From Sapria himalayana (lineage: Eukaryota > Streptophyta > Magnoliopsida > Malpighiales > Rafflesiaceae), in the NCBI GenBank assembly GCA_029783825.1, contig JAREIK010014593.1:62001-126000 (forward strand): DNA of 64,000 bases, given 5' to 3'. A model generated the notes under the pieces. That model ran no database searches and was not told the origin of the DNA. It saw nothing but the letters and a program-made list of their open reading frames with translations. Of the stretch, positions 11,161 through 23,751 are shown one piece after another (within the stretch, counting starts at the first letter, position 1; the number at the start of each line of letters is the position of its first letter). The translations under genes and the position numbers were made by a program.

Positions 11161-11559
11161 GGTTGGTTTCACTATAAAAATCTTTCCAAACCATTCAAGA
11201 GAAGATATTGGAATCTCACAATGAAGCACTTATAGTTGAAGAAACTTGCCTGAGAATTGAAATGAGGAAGTTAGAGAAAGTAAAATTATCTTTCATCAGT
11301 CACAAAGAAAAATTTAAAATTTTAAATATCTCAAGCAAAGTGATTGAGGAACAAAGTTCTTTCATGCCTTAGCAAATGCTAAGCTACAAAGAAATAAAAT
11401 AGTTACTGTAATAAATGAAAATGGAGAATACACCACTTCAAATGAGGAAATAGCGGAAGCCTTTTAAAATACTACCAAAATCTATTAGATTAGGATCATC
11501 GGGGAGAAGAATGATCATAGGTGAAGATGTTATTATGGAAGGGGGTACCCTTCACAATA

Positions 11560-12480
11560 TAGAGCATAGTATTTTATCTTTTAACTTATTCCCAAAATGA
11601 GTAAAGAAGGCTTATTCTCCATAGGAAATGCCAAATCCCTTGGGCCAGATAGATACACTACTGAATTATATAAAGAGGCTTGGAATCTCATCGGAAGAGA
11701 CATAATCAATGTTATACAAAGCTTCTTCAATTCTGGAAGAATGCTAAAGCAAATCAACGATGCTTATATAGCCCTAATACCCAAGACTTCTCATGACTCT
11801 TCCGTGAAATATGATAGACCTATCTCATTCTGTAATATCCTATATAAGCTTATCTCTAAGCTAATAGCCTCGAGACTAAAGGGAATTCTAAATGATATAA
11901 TTAATTCAGCCCAAGCAGTATACATCAAGGGCCATATAATTTCAGACAACTTTTTACTCGTGCAGAATTTAATTAGAAGATATGCAAGAAAAAGAATATC
12001 ACCTAGATGTTTTCTCAAGATTGATCTTTCGAAAGCATTTGACATGGTGGATTGGCTGTTCTTGAAAGAGTCTCTTATAGCTTTTAATTTTCCAAAATGA
12101 TCCATAGATACAATATATGAATGTATGTCATCTACCTCATTTTCTATTGTAATTAATAAAGAATTGCATTGATTTTTTTAAATGAAAAAAAGGGTTAAGG
12201 CAATGAGATCCCATTTCTCCCTATCATTTTTCCATCTACATAGAATACCTATTCAGATTTCTTATCAGAATCGCAAACTCAGAAGTTTTTTCTTTTTACA
12301 CAAGTTGAGTCCCACATAAAATCTCTCACTTATTGTATGCAGATGATTTCATTATCTTTGATAAAGAAAGTTCTTCCTCAATTAAAATCTTTCATAATTC
12401 ATTAAGTGAATTCACTACCACCTCGTAGTTAAATATAATTTCTTCAAATCGAATATCTTCTTTGGAGGAGTTAATACCAA
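11560..12480 (+). pseudogene. LINE-B ORF2 reverse transcriptase domain
   Basis: The open stretch 11597-12100 reads KSLGPDRYTTELYKEAW, AYIALIPK, DRPISFCNILYKLISKLIA, AVYIKGHIISDNFLLVQ and CFLKIDLSKAFDMVDW (first catalytic Asp), all in family order. After a frame change the RQGDP motif reads RQ-stop-DPISPYHFSIYIEYLF near 12197-12250. The catalytic YADD box is intact at 12336-12347 (LLYADDFIIF). It is thus a near-complete palm domain broken by one frameshift and stops. LINE-B differs clearly from LINE-A in sequence. Confidence 0.87.
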
Positions 12481-13380
12481 AATGATAAATGAAATATTGC
12501 AAGATTCTTGATTTATCGAAAGATCTCTTTCCTTCACATTTCTTAGAGTTCCACTTTCTTCAAGTAGATTAATCACGATACAATTCTCTACATTGTTTGT
12601 CAAAATTACTTCATCCATACACTAATGGGCTAGTAAAATTCTTTAATTTGTCGGAAGGCTAGAACTACTACACACAGTAATCCAAGGTATAAAAAGATAT
12701 TGATTTTTAGTATTCCTCTTACCATCATCTATTATTAGTAGAATTGAAAGTGCATGTAGAAAATTCCTATGGGCAGGTCTAGATTTAGGCCTAAAGCCTC
12801 TTGGCAAAAAAAATTCATGCCCATCTCAAATGGCAGACGTGGTATCTTTGAATTAGCAATATGGAATAAATCTTTTAAAAAAAAATCTATCGAGAATCAA
12901 TAAGAAAAAGAATTCGCTTTGGATTAAGTGGGTACACTATTTTTATTTAAAACTTTCCAATACTTTTGAGTATGAATAATCCAAATAACCCTTCATTTTG
13001 GAAATCCCTAATCTCTGTTATGGATTTACTAATTGATAAAACTAGTGATACTAACCAAGCTAAAACATTAATTAATGCATGGGGTTCAATGGAAGAATAA
13101 TATCTGAAGCTTATAAATTATTTTCTAGAAAATATACAAAAAGAACCAAAGCATGGACCAAAGTGATATGGTTTACTAATCATATTTCATAGGATGCAGT
13201 ATTCTTGTGGATTGCCAAATGTGACAATATCAGAACCAAAGATAGTTAATTCTCAATCCCAAAAAACATGAAGTACAAAATCTATAACCATCAAGAATCG
13301 TTGAAGCATGTATTTTTGAATGTCAGTTTTCTAAAAGTATTTGTGAACATTAAAAAAAGATAGATATCAAAAGAACGACC
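12481..13380 (+). pseudogene. LINE-B ORF2 connection and zinc-finger region
   Basis: Broken frames give SRIESACRKFLWAG near 12730-12775, AIWNKSF and NPSFWKSLISVMDLL, then near 13190-13330 DAVFLWIAKCDNIRTKDS followed by a degenerate HVFLN segment. This is the usual connection plus zf-RVT layout, with most metal ligands lost. No RNase H motif follows. Confidence 0.65.
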
Positions 13381-13644
13381 AATAGATTCAATTTCTACAT
13401 GTTTCATTAGCTTAAAATAAAATTACTAAGTCAAATCAATGGAAAATCACATACGAACGGAAATATTTTGAGACGTTGTTTATTAAATATGGAGAGTAAG
13501 AAACCATAGATAGCATGAATATAAGAAACATGATGTAGATACAATACTCCAAAAAACAAAAAATTATGTTATTTTATACAAGGAATGTAATAGCTTGAAT
13601 CATCCTTAGATTGTACATATTTTGATATTAAAGATTTTACTTAT
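13381..13644 (+). other. LINE-B 3' end
   Basis: A short AT-rich 3' region. It ends with AATCATCCTTAGATTGTACA and TTTTGATATTAAAGATTTTA, then an A-run, and passes directly into GAA repeat at about 13645. This 3' end is unrelated to the LINE-A 3' end but sits in the same position relative to the repeat. Confidence 0.7.
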
Positions 13645-16600
13645 TAAAAAAAAGAAGTAAAAGAAGAAGATGATGATGATGAAGTAAGGGAAGAGGAAGT
13701 AGAAGCATAAGAAGAAGAAAAAAAATTAGAAATATAAGAAGAAGAAGAAGAAGAAAAAGAAGCAAAAAAAGAAAAAAAATTAGAAGTAGAAAAAATATAT
13801 AATAATGAAGATGAAGAAAAAGTAAATGAAGTATATAACAAAAAGAAGTAGAAAAGTAGAAAAAGTAGAAAAATAAGAAGAAGAATTAGAAGTAGAAAAA
13901 GAAGAAGTAGAGAAAAAGTAGAAGAATAAGGAAAAGAAGAAGAAGTAGAAGAAGGAAAAGAAGAAGAAGAAGAAGGAAAAGAAGAAGAAGAAGAACAACA
14001 ACAATAAAAAGAAAAAGTAGTTGAAGAAAAGGAAGAAAAAGAATTAGTAGTAGAGTTAGAAAAAGAAGAAGAATTTGAAGAAAAAGAAATAGAAGAAGAA
14101 GAAGTTTAAGAACAAGAAATAGAATAAGAAGATGACGATCATGAAAAAAAAGAAGCATAAGAAGAAAAAGTAGAAGAAAAAGAATAATAAAAGAAAAAGA
14201 AAAAGAAGAAGAAGAAAGAAAGAATAGAAGAAAAAGAAAAAAAAGAATAATAAGAAGTTGCATAAGAAGAAGAAGTAGTAGTAGAAGAAAATAAAGTTGA
14301 AGAACAAGAAAATGAAGAAGAAGAAGAAAATTAAAAAAGTAGAAGAATAAGAAGATGAAGTAGTAGTAGTAGTAGAAAAGAAGAATAAAAAAATAAAAGA
14401 GGAAAAAGAACATGAAGAAGAAAAATATGTAGAAAAAGAAAATGAAGAAAAAGTAGAATAATAAGAAAAAAATTAGAAGAAGAAGGAGAAGTAGAAGAAT
14501 AATAATAATAATAATAATAATAAGACAGAGGAGGAGAAGAAGTTGCAAAAGAAAAAGAATCATAAGAAGCAGAAAAAAAAGGAGAAGAAAAAATTTAATA
14601 ATAAGAATATGAAGAAGCTTAATAAAAAAAAGAAGATGCTCAAAAAGAAGAAGAAGAAGAAGAAAAACTAAATAAGAATAAGTATAATAAGATGGATAAG
14701 ATTAAGATGAAATAGAATAAGAAGTAGTAGTTGTTGTTGAAAAAAATAATAATAATAAGTAGATGAAAAAGGATAAGAAGAAGAAGAAGAAGAATGAGAA
14801 GGAAAAAAGATGAGGGTGAAGGAGAAGAAGAAGAAAATGAAATAGAAGAAGGAGAAAAAAAGTCAAAAAAGAAGAAAAAGAAGTCAAAGTAGAAGATGAT
14901 GAAGAAAAAAAAAGTAGAGTAAGAAGAAAAAGTAGTAGTAGTAGTTAGTTGTTGTTGTTGTAGAAGATGAATAAGAGGATAAAAAGGATAAATAAGAAGA
15001 AGTATAGGAAGAAGAAGAAGAAGAGAGAAAGGTGGAAGATGAAAAAGAAGAAGAATAACAAGAAGTTGAAGAAGAAGTTGAAGAAGAAGTTGAAGAGGAA
15101 GAAGATGAATAAGCAGAAAAATAAAATGAATATGATTATGATGAGGAAGAAGAAGAATAATAAGAATAAGAAGTATAAGAAGGAGACTAAGAAAAAGAAG
15201 AGGAAAAAGAAGAAGTACAGAAAAAAATAACAAGTAGAATATGAAGAAGATGAGGAAAAAAAAGACGAAGAAGTACGAAAAAAATAAGGAGGAAGAAGAA
15301 GAGGAGGAGGAGGAGGATAGATGGATGGATGGAGATGAAGAAGCAGGAGTAAAATAAGAAGAAGAAAAAAAAACATGAAGAAGAAGAAGAAATATGGAAG
15401 AAAAAAAATGAAGAAGAGGAGGAGGAGGATGAGGATGGAGATGAAGAAGAATAAGAGGAAGAAGAAGAAATAAGGAAGAAAAAAAAGAAGAAGAAGAGAA
15501 AGAAGTCAAAGAAGAGGAAGATGAAGAAGAGGAAGAGGATGAAGAAGGAGAAGAAGAGGAAAAAGAAGAGTAAAAGAAGAATAAAAAGATGAATAAAAAG
15601 ATGATGTAGAAGAAGAGAATTATGATACAAGAGAAGAAGATGAAAAAGAAGGAGGAGGAGGAGGAGGAGGAGGAGAAGAAAAAGAAGAAAAGGATGAAGA
15701 TGATGATTATGATGATGATTAAATAGAGGAAGAAGAACAAGAAGTAGAAGAAGAAGTAAAAGACGAAGATGAAGTCTAAGTTGAAGAAGATGATGATTAA
15801 CAAGATAACGAAGAAGAGGAAGAAGTAGAAAAGAAGTAAAGGTATAAGAAAAGGATTAAGAAGAAGAAGAGGAAGAAGTATAAAAGAAGTAAAGGTAGAG
15901 GAAAATGATTAAGAAGAAGAGGAGGAAGAAGAAGAAGAAGCAGAAGAAGCGGAAGAACATGAAGAAGAAGTAGAAGAAAAAGAGGAAGGCAAAGAAGAAG
16001 AGGAAGATAAAAAAGAAGAAGAAGAGGAAGAAGAAGAAGAAGAATAGAAAGATGAAGAGGAAGAATAAGAAGAAGATGTTGATGAAAAAGAAGAAGAAAA
16101 GGAGGTGGTGGTGGAGGAAGAAGAAGATCAAAAAGATGAAGAAGAAGACAAACACGAAGAAAAAGAACAATATAAAGAGGTAGGAGAGGAAGAAGAAGAA
16201 TAATAAAAAGAAGAGGAAGAAAATGAAGAAGAAAAAAATGGAGAAAGAAAAAGAAGAAGATGATGATAAAGATGAAGAAGAAATGAACTATATGAATAAG
16301 AAGAACAAGAATAGGAAGAAAAAGAAGAAGAGGAAGAAGTAGAAGAAGAAGAAGAAGAAGAGGAAGAAGAAGAGGAAGAAGCAGAAGAATAAGAAGAAGA
16401 GGACAAATATTAAAAAGAAGAAGAAAAAGAAGAAGAAGAAGAAAAAAAAAGAATATCAATGAGTGGAAGAACAAAAGGAAAAGAATAAAGAAGAAGAATA
16501 AGAATAAGAAGTGGTAAAAGAAGAAGTATATGATTATGAGGAAGAAAATAAGAAAAAGAAGAGGAGGAATAGTAACAAAAAGAATAGCAAGGTGAATAAA

Positions 16601-17128
16601 AATAAGAAGAAAAATAAAAAGAAAAATAAAAAAAAGAAAAAAAAGAAAATTTTGAAGAACAAGTAGAAGAAGAAGAAGATGGTGATGATGATTACGAAGA
16701 TAAAGAAGAAGAAGTAGTAGAAAAAGAAGAAAAAGTAGAAGATTAAATAAAAGAATAGGAAGAAGAAAAAGAATAAGAAGAGTCAGAAGATGAAGAAGAG
16801 GAAGAAAAGGAAGAAGAAAAAAGAAGAAGAATAAGAATAAGACGAAGAAGAAAGAGAAGAGGAGCTGGGAGAATAAGAAATTGAAGTAGGGAAAAAGTAG
16901 AATAATAAGAAAAATAAATGGAAGAGGAGGACAAATAAGAAAAATAAGTAGAAGAAAAGGAAGAAAAAGGAGAAGATTAAAAGGCAAAAGAAGATAAATA
17001 TGATGAAGAATAAGAAGGAGAAGTATAATATGAAGAAATGGAAAATAAATAAGTAGAATAAAGTGAAGATGAAGAAGAAGAGCTTGAAGAAGAAGAAGAA
17101 CAAAAAGAGGAAGAGAAAAGAAGAAGAA

Positions 17129-17160
<32 letters not shown>

Positions 17161-19813
17161 AGACAAGAAGTTGAAGAAGAAGGAGAAGAAGAAGAATAAT
17201 AAGATGAGGTAAAAGAAGAAGAATAAGAAGATGAGGTAGAAGAAGACGAATAGTATGAAGAAGAAAGAGAAGAAGAAGAATAGGAAGAAGGAGAAGAAAA
17301 TAAAGTTGAAGAAGAAGATAAAGTTGAATAATTTTGAGAAGAAGATGTAGTAGAAGAAATGAAAGAATTAGAAGAAGAATAAGAAGAAGACGAACAGGTA
17401 TAAGAAGAAAAAAAGGAAGAATTAGAAAAAATGAAGAATAAGATAAAGAAAAAGAAAAAGAAGATGAAGTAAAAGATGAAGAAAAAGAGGAACAAGTAGA
17501 AGAAGAAGAAGAAGAAGAAGAAGTGAAGGAGGAAGATGAAGAAAAAGAAGAACAAGAAGTAGAAAAAGAAGAAGAAAAAAGAAAAATATAAGAATAAGAA
17601 AAAGAAAGAAGAAAAAAAGATGATAAGAAGAAAAAGAAGAAAAAGAAATAAAAAAATATGAATAATAAGATAAAGATGAAAAAGAAGAAGTAGAAAAATT
17701 ATAATAGTGATAAGAAGAAGAAGAATAGGGGTAAGAAGAAAAGAATGAAGATGAAGATGAAGAAGAAGGTGATTAAGAGAAAGAAGAGGAGAAAGAACAA
17801 GAAGAAAAACAAGAGGATGAATAAGAAGAAAAAGAAGAAGAAAAGGAAGACAGAGAAAGAGAGATAGATGATGAAGAAGAAAAAGAAGAAGAAGAGGAGG
17901 AGGAAAAGAAAGAAGACAAAGAAGAAGAAAAAAAGAGGGAGTGGAAGAAGAAGAAGAAGAAAAGGAACAAAAAGAAGAAGAATAAGAGGAAGAAAAGAAG
18001 AACAAATGGAAGAAAAAGATGAAGAAGAGGAACAAGAACTGGAAGAAAAAGAAGAAGTATAGGAAGAAAAAGAAGCAGAAGAAGAAGAATAAGTAAAAGA
18101 AAAGGAAAAATAAGATGAAGAATAAAATGATAAAGAAGATAAAGGAGAAAAAGAAGTATACGATGAAGAATAAGTAGAAGAAGAAGAAGAAGAAGAAAAA
18201 GAAGAAGAGAAAGATTAAAAAGAAAAAAAATAAGAAGATGAAGAAAGAGAAGAAAAAAATGAAGAGGAAAAAATAAAAGCAAGAAAGGATAAAAAGAAGA
18301 AGAAGATGATAATGATGAGGAGTAAGAATAAGAAGAATGAAAAGAAGAATAAGAATAAGAATAAGAATAATAGGAAAAAGGAGAGGAAGAAGAAGAAACA
18401 TAGAAAAAATAAGTAGAAGAAAATGAAGAAGAAGAAGAAGAGGAAGGAGATGAAGAAGTAGGGGAAGAAGAAGAAGAGAAAAAAAAGAAGAAAAAAAAGA
18501 AGAAAAGGAAGGAAAGAAAAGAAGAAGAAGATGAAGAAGAAGAAGAGAAAGAAGAAGAGGAAGAGAAAGAGGAACAAGAAGAGGATTAAAAAAAGTAGAA
18601 AAAGAAGAATAAAAAAAAATAAAAAGATGATATAGAAGTAGATCATGAAAATTCAGGAGAGGGAGAAGCAGAAGTAGTAGAAGAAGAAAATGAAGAAAAA
18701 GAAGATGAGAAAAAAAAAGAGGAAGAAGAAATGGATGAGGATGAAGAAAAAGAAGAAGATGATGATGATAAAGGAGAGGAAATGGAGGAAGATAAAGAAG
18801 AAGTAGAATAAGAAATAGATAAAAAGAGGAATAAAAAGTAGATGAAGAAGATGAAGAACAAGAGAAAGAAGAAGATGAAGAAAAGATGAAGAAGTAAAGA
18901 AAGAAGAAATATAAAATGAAGAAGAAGAAGAAGAAGAGAAAAAAGAAGAGGAAAAAAAGTAGAAGAAAGAAGAAAAAGTAGAAGAAGAAGGAGAAGAGGA
19001 AAAGGAATGAGAAAAAGAAGTAGGCGAATAATAATAATAATAATAAAAAGAAGAAAAAAAAGAAGAAGAAGAATTGGATGAAGAAGAATAAGAAGTGGAG
19101 GAGGATTAAGTAGAAAAAAAAGAAGAAGAGTAAGAACAAGGTGATGAAGAATTACATGAAGAAGTGGAAGGAGAAGAGGAAGGAGAAGAGGAAGGAGAAG
19201 AAGAAGAAGAAGAAGAAGAGGAAGGAGAAGAAGAAGAAGAAGAAGAAGAAGAAGAGGAAGGAGAAGAAGAAGAAGAAGAATAATAATAATAATAATAATA
19301 AGAGGAACGAGAAAAAAAGGAGGAAGAAGAAGAAAAAGAGATGATTATGATGATGAAGAAAAATAAAGATTTAAAAGAACAAGAAGAGGAATAAGAATAA
19401 GAATAAGTATTAGTAGTAGTGGAAGAAGTAAGAGAAGAAGAAGATGATGATGAAATGGAAAAAGTAGAAAAATAAGAATAAAATAAAAAGGAAAAGATGA
19501 AGAAGAAAAAGAAGAAAAACAAGAACAAGAGAAAGAAGAAGCAGAAGAATATGAAGAAAAAGAAAAAAGAAAAATATGAAGAAGATGAAGAAGAGAAATA
19601 ATAAAAAGAAAAAGAAGAAAATATGAATGTGTTGAAGAACAATAGGAAGAGGAGGAAAAAGAAGAATAAGAATCAGACGTGGAAAATGATGAAGTAGAAG
19701 ATGAAGTGAAAGAAGTAGAAGAAAAAGAAAATGAGGAAGAATAAGAAAAAGAATAGCAAGAAGAATAAAAATAAGGAGAAGAAAAATAAGAAAATGTTGA
19801 AAAATAAGAAGAA

Positions 19814-19846
<33 letters not shown>

Positions 19847-20460
19847 ATAATAAAGATGAAGAAGATGATAAACTAGAAGAAAAAGATGAATAAGAAGTAG
19901 AACAACAAAAAAAAGATGATGAAAAAATAGAATAAAAGGAAGAAGAATGAGAATAAGAAGACAAAAAGGTGAAGAAGAGGAAGAAAAAGAAAAAGAAGAA
20001 GAAGTAAAAGAAGAAGAAGTAAAAGAAGAAGTATATGAGGAATTGGAAAAAAAAGAAATTGAAAAGAGAAATAAGTTGAAAAAAAATAAAAGTAGGAGGA
20101 GGATGAAGAAGAAAAGGAAGAATAAAAGAAGATGAATAATGAGAAGAAGATTAAAAGGAAGAATAAGAAGTTGATGATGAAGAAGAAGATGGAAAAGTAT
20201 AATAAGAAGATGTGGAAGAAGAAGTAGCTAGAAAAAGATGACGAAGAGTAAGAAGTAGAACAAGATGATGATGATGATGAGGTAGAAGAAGAAGAGGTAG
20301 AAGAAGAAGAGGTAGAAGATGAAAAAGAAGAGGTAGAAGAAGAAGAAGAAAGAGAATAAGAGGAAGAAGAATAAGAAGAGGAAGAGGTGGAAGAAGTAGA
20401 AAATGAAGAAGAAAAAGAAGAATAAGAGGAAGAAGCAGAAGAAGAAGAAGAAGAAGAAGA

Positions 20461-20491
<31 letters not shown>

Positions 20492-20838
20492 AATGGAAGA
20501 AGAAGAAATAGAACAATATGAAGAATAAGATAATAAAGAATAGGGAGAAGAAGAAGAAGAATGGCAAGAAGAAGAAAACAAATAAGAAGAAAAAGAGAAA
20601 GAATAAAAAGAATATGAAGAAGAAGAAGTTTGTGAATAAGATGAAGATGAAGCCGAAGAGTAGAAGAAGAAGAGGAGAAGGAAAAAGAATAAGAGGAAGA
20701 AGAACAAGAAGAGGAATAAGAAAACAAAAAGAAGATTATGATGATGATGAAAATGAAAAAATAGAGGAGGAAGAGGAAGAGGATGAGGCATAGGAATAAA
20801 TAGAAGAAGAAAAAGAAGAGGAGAAAGAAGAAGAATAG
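13645..20838 (+). repeat. Degenerate (GAA)n microsatellite, block 3 (largest)
   Basis: About 7.2 kb of uninterrupted purine-strand repeat with GAA, GAG, AAG, GAT and GTA steps. (GAT)n runs lie near 19813-19848 and 20265-20280, (AAT)n near 14500-14522 and 19279-19301, and GAGG-rich stretches around 15300, 16350 and 18500. Very long open frames on the - strand (up to 720 codons of Phe/Leu/Ser) arise from composition alone. The boundary at 20838 is where mixed sequence of LINE-A copy 3 begins. Confidence 0.94.
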
Positions 20839-21647
20839 GATAATTTTGAGGAATCTACAAGCTAGAAAATAATCAAATACTAATCTATGGGCTGAATATT
20901 CAAGAGCCAGATACAAGCTTGACGATAAATTATTTAGGGAATCATAAAAGGCTTCGATATGTTTGAAATTAATGCTAAAACAACAATGTAGAGTAGAAAG
21001 GCATTTGATTTTGATAAACACTGGGTTGAAATGGACATTGAATGCTCAAAGAAGATTCTACATAACAATTGCAAAAAGGCTTTTAAGAAAGAAATGGAAA
21101 TTTTAATATATTTTCAAATGGGAATGGGAGAAAGAAATTCTACAGAAGATTAACGTTTCATGTGGAGGGTTCTTTCAAAAGCCATTCCATTAGATCATGA
21201 TAATTAAAAGAGATGTATAAAATTAGCATCTAGATGTGAATGCTACTAAGAAAACATAGAAAGCATAGATCATTTATTCTCTGCAGAAAATATAACTTAA
21301 GAAGTTTGGAACAAAATAGAAACAGATATGGGCATTGGAAAAAGAGAGCTTCCTCTTATGGCCAGAATAGAATATTGGAGACAAGCCCACTTAAAGGGTA
21401 TGCTAGTAAAATGGATTAGAAACAATATGCCTCACATAGTAATCTGATGCATAAGCAAAGCTAGAAATAGAAGTAGATTTAAGAACTCTCCAATGTGTGC
21501 CAAGAATATATTAGAGGAAATAAGAGGAGAATGCTACTCCATTTTAGCCTAAACTCCTTTAAAAGTCAATGTTAAGAACTTAGAGGTAGAGATTAAAAAG
21601 ATATGAAGGTTGCAAACAATTAGGAAACCTCAATTAGATTTTATAAC
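20839..21647 (+). pseudogene. LINE-A copy 3 connection and zinc-finger remnant
   Basis: Readings in order are NTNLWAEYSRARYKLD near 20875-20925, KWTLNAQR near 21030-21055, then LASRCECY, ENIESIDHLFSAENIT and EVWNKIE near 21220-21320. These match the zf-RVT segment of the other copies (CDCC / CECC). Later KWIRNNMPHIVI-like and KARNRSRFKN-like segments follow. Stops and a Cys-to-Tyr change (CECY) break it. Confidence 0.75.
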
Positions 21648-22170
21648 ATTCATTTGGAACAAACCACCGAAAGGTGCAATAGCCTTAAACACGGATGGGT
21701 GTTTCAAAAGGGACATGGGCATAGTAGGGGGAGGAGGGTTTATAAGAGATGAGGAATGAAAAGGTTTTAAAGCATTTACAATGAGGGGAGTTGCTATCCG
21801 AACCCTGCATGCGGAAATTATGGCATTGCAAAAAGGGCTAGAAATTTGCAGCAACCATAGACTCCAAAATATTCACGTATAGGTTGATTCACACATACTA
21901 GTGGATCTACCCACGAAAAGTATATATATGTGGAGGTGCGAGGGAGAAACACATAGTTTTAGACATACTTTAATAGATTTGAATGGAAAAATAATACACA
22001 TATACATAGAAGCAAATACACTGGCAGATAGGTTAGTAGAAGATGGTAGAAAAAAAAGTTTTCAAGAATTTGGTGGAGAAGACATTTAAGATAGATTTAA
22101 AGGTATAATTATTTTAGATAAAATAGGTTATTCTTACTTCAAAGTCACAAAGAATAAAAAATATTAGTTG
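21648..22170 (+). pseudogene. LINE-A copy 3 RNase H domain
   Basis: Translation gives FIWNKPPKGAIALNTDGCF (first Asp), MGIVGGGGFIRDE, then after a stop GFKAFTMRGVAIRTLHAEIM with Glu present, IHV-stop-VDSHILVDL (Asp) and the open stretch 21901-22089 ending IEANTLADRLVEDG (last Asp). All four acidic positions of the RNase H family are therefore recognisable, with only stop codons interrupting. Confidence 0.82.
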
Positions 22171-23751
22171 GAAGAGTTGTGGCTCTAGCAGGCTTAAGCT
22201 GGAAGAGTGATAGCTTCCCTGGTCTTGTGAGGGGGCTGGTTGGGTTTCTAGGTATGATCATATTCTAGTTTAAAGAGCTACTAAATCAAAGCTGAATAAA
22301 ATATAGAACATCATTAGAATCAAGGCAGAAGGTTTAATGATATATAAAAACTAAAGTTAGTTAAAGATTAAAATTAAAACATTGATATATTGATGCTATG
22401 TTTATTCTTTGTTTGGCTTGGTATTCTCTTAGATCATGAGAGAAAGATGTGCTTTTTTCTCTGATGGCTTTTAGGGAGAGCAAGAAAGGCACAACTAGGC
22501 GACATCAAGAGGCAAATATCATAATGTGAGAAATAAACCCTAATTTATAATATACAGGGTGTTGGGGGCTTTTGACTGTTTACTTTGTTTGTTTGTATGC
22601 TTGCTTGTTGTTTATAAGGGAAAAATGGTAGAAGAAGCTGGAAGCAAAATAACAAGAGAAAGAGTTTCGAGGAGCTATTAGCAAAATAAGAATCCAGGGG
22701 ACAATGCAGGCCACTACCTTTACTATGATGATTACATATGCTACTTTTATGCATCATGAGTTAAATGGAAGGAATGGAATAAGGGATATAAAATTCTGCA
22801 ATTATTAATTGCCACTAAAATAGTAGAAGAAAGGGGGTAGGAGGCCTATGAGGTTCCTAGCCAATTTCAACAGCATGGAAAGGAAAGCAGGAGACAATGC
22901 AGGCTACTGCATCTGCTATGCTCTTTTCACATGCTGTTTTAGTGATTAAAGGGCAAGGTAAAGAGGAGAAAGCTGTAGAAGAGGTAGATCTAGGAGCTAA
23001 TCAAAGAATATCTACAGCATGGAATGAAGAAATTAGGAACAGACTACTACCTCGGTCATGCAACTCACACATGTTTTTTTGGATGTTTAGGCGTGAAATG
23101 ACAGGAATGACAAGTACAGTAGAAAAGAGGGGGGCAAAAAATCTAAGATTAATTTGGACAATTTTACTTGTTTTCTAACTAAGGGGCAGGTGTAAAGGCA
23201 CCATGGGGTTTCAAAGAGGCAAAACAAAGGCATGCAGGTAGATTCTGCAGCTGCAAGGATAGCAAGGGGAAGCTAGTGCTTAGTGTATGGAGATAAGAAG
23301 AAGGCTAATAGAATTAATAGTTATAAAAGGTTGTATCTTAGTTTGAGCAATTGTAAAAGGGATAAAAGAAGGAATGGGTGGGATAAGTGGTAGTAGCATG
23401 GATATTTCTTGCTCTATTTTGCAGGAATGTGTCAAAATTGAGAGGAGGTTTAATATTGAGGAAGGTTGAAAGAAAGTGATAATTGAAGGAAAAGTTTGAT
23501 AAAGAGAGGAAGGATGCTGCATCTAGAAGAAATTAGAAGAGGTGGTAGTTAGCAAGGAGATGGCATGGTTGGGCAGAATACTAAAAGAAGCTATCAATTT
23601 TTAGGCAGAATCTTCCTTCGGTTTTATAGAGGCACTAGCTTGTTTTTTTGATTAGATATGGTTTAAAAAAAGTTAAGGGTAGTTTCTAGTTTGTATAAAT
23701 GGAATTCCTCCACCGAAAGATAGGGTAATATTAATAAAATAATACCTTAAA
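22171..23751 (+). other. LINE-A copy 3 3' region
   Basis: About 1.6 kb, longer than the 0.9-1.2 kb of the sister copies. It contains a partial duplication, since GACAATGCAGGC-starting stretches at about 22700 and 22891 are similar over some 60 bases. A 93-codon open frame at 22897-23178 overlaps the second copy but shows no domain and is probably chance. The last 55 bases (GGAATTCCTCCACCGAAAG, then AATATTAATAAAATAA) are the diverged LINE-A 3' end. Confidence 0.7.

Larger units (their letters stand above)
7046..13644 (+). mobile_element. LINE-B: nearly full-length L1-type LINE (ORF1 + APE + RT), degraded
   Basis: About 6.6 kb between two GAA blocks. It has a pyrimidine-rich 5' leader (7046-7604), ORF1 remains with DUF4283-like and CCHC-knuckle-like parts (7605 to about 9120), an inter-ORF stretch, and ORF2 with AP-endonuclease (10296 to about 11160) and reverse transcriptase (about 11560-13380). 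A 3' end with TTGTACATATTTTG is followed by an A-run and GAA repeat from 13645. No RNase H was found, unlike LINE-A. Many stops and frameshifts make it non-autonomous now. The 5' boundary is placed where the GAA repeat stops and is approximate. Confidence 0.83.
20839..23751 (+). mobile_element. LINE-A copy 3: strongly 5'-truncated LINE
   Basis: About 2.9 kb flanked by GAA blocks. It begins after the reverse transcriptase core, in the connection region, and runs through zinc finger, RNase H, a long 3' region (about 1.6 kb) and a diverged LINE-A 3' end at 23690-23745. It is the shortest coding remnant of the three LINE-A copies and carries many stops, but its RNase H is the longest readable part. 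Confidence 0.85.

Noticed and set aside
13886..20791. Very long - strand open frames rich in Phe, Leu and Ser (up to 720 codons), looking like membrane proteins
   Set aside because: They are the complement of GAA/GAG/GAT repeat. TTC, CTT and TCT steps cannot make stops in most phases. All three frames are open together and no conserved motif or start context exists.
22897..23178. 93-codon frame as a small gene
   Set aside because: It lies in a LINE 3' region, overlaps a duplicated stretch, has no recognisable domain, and the sister copies do not keep it open.
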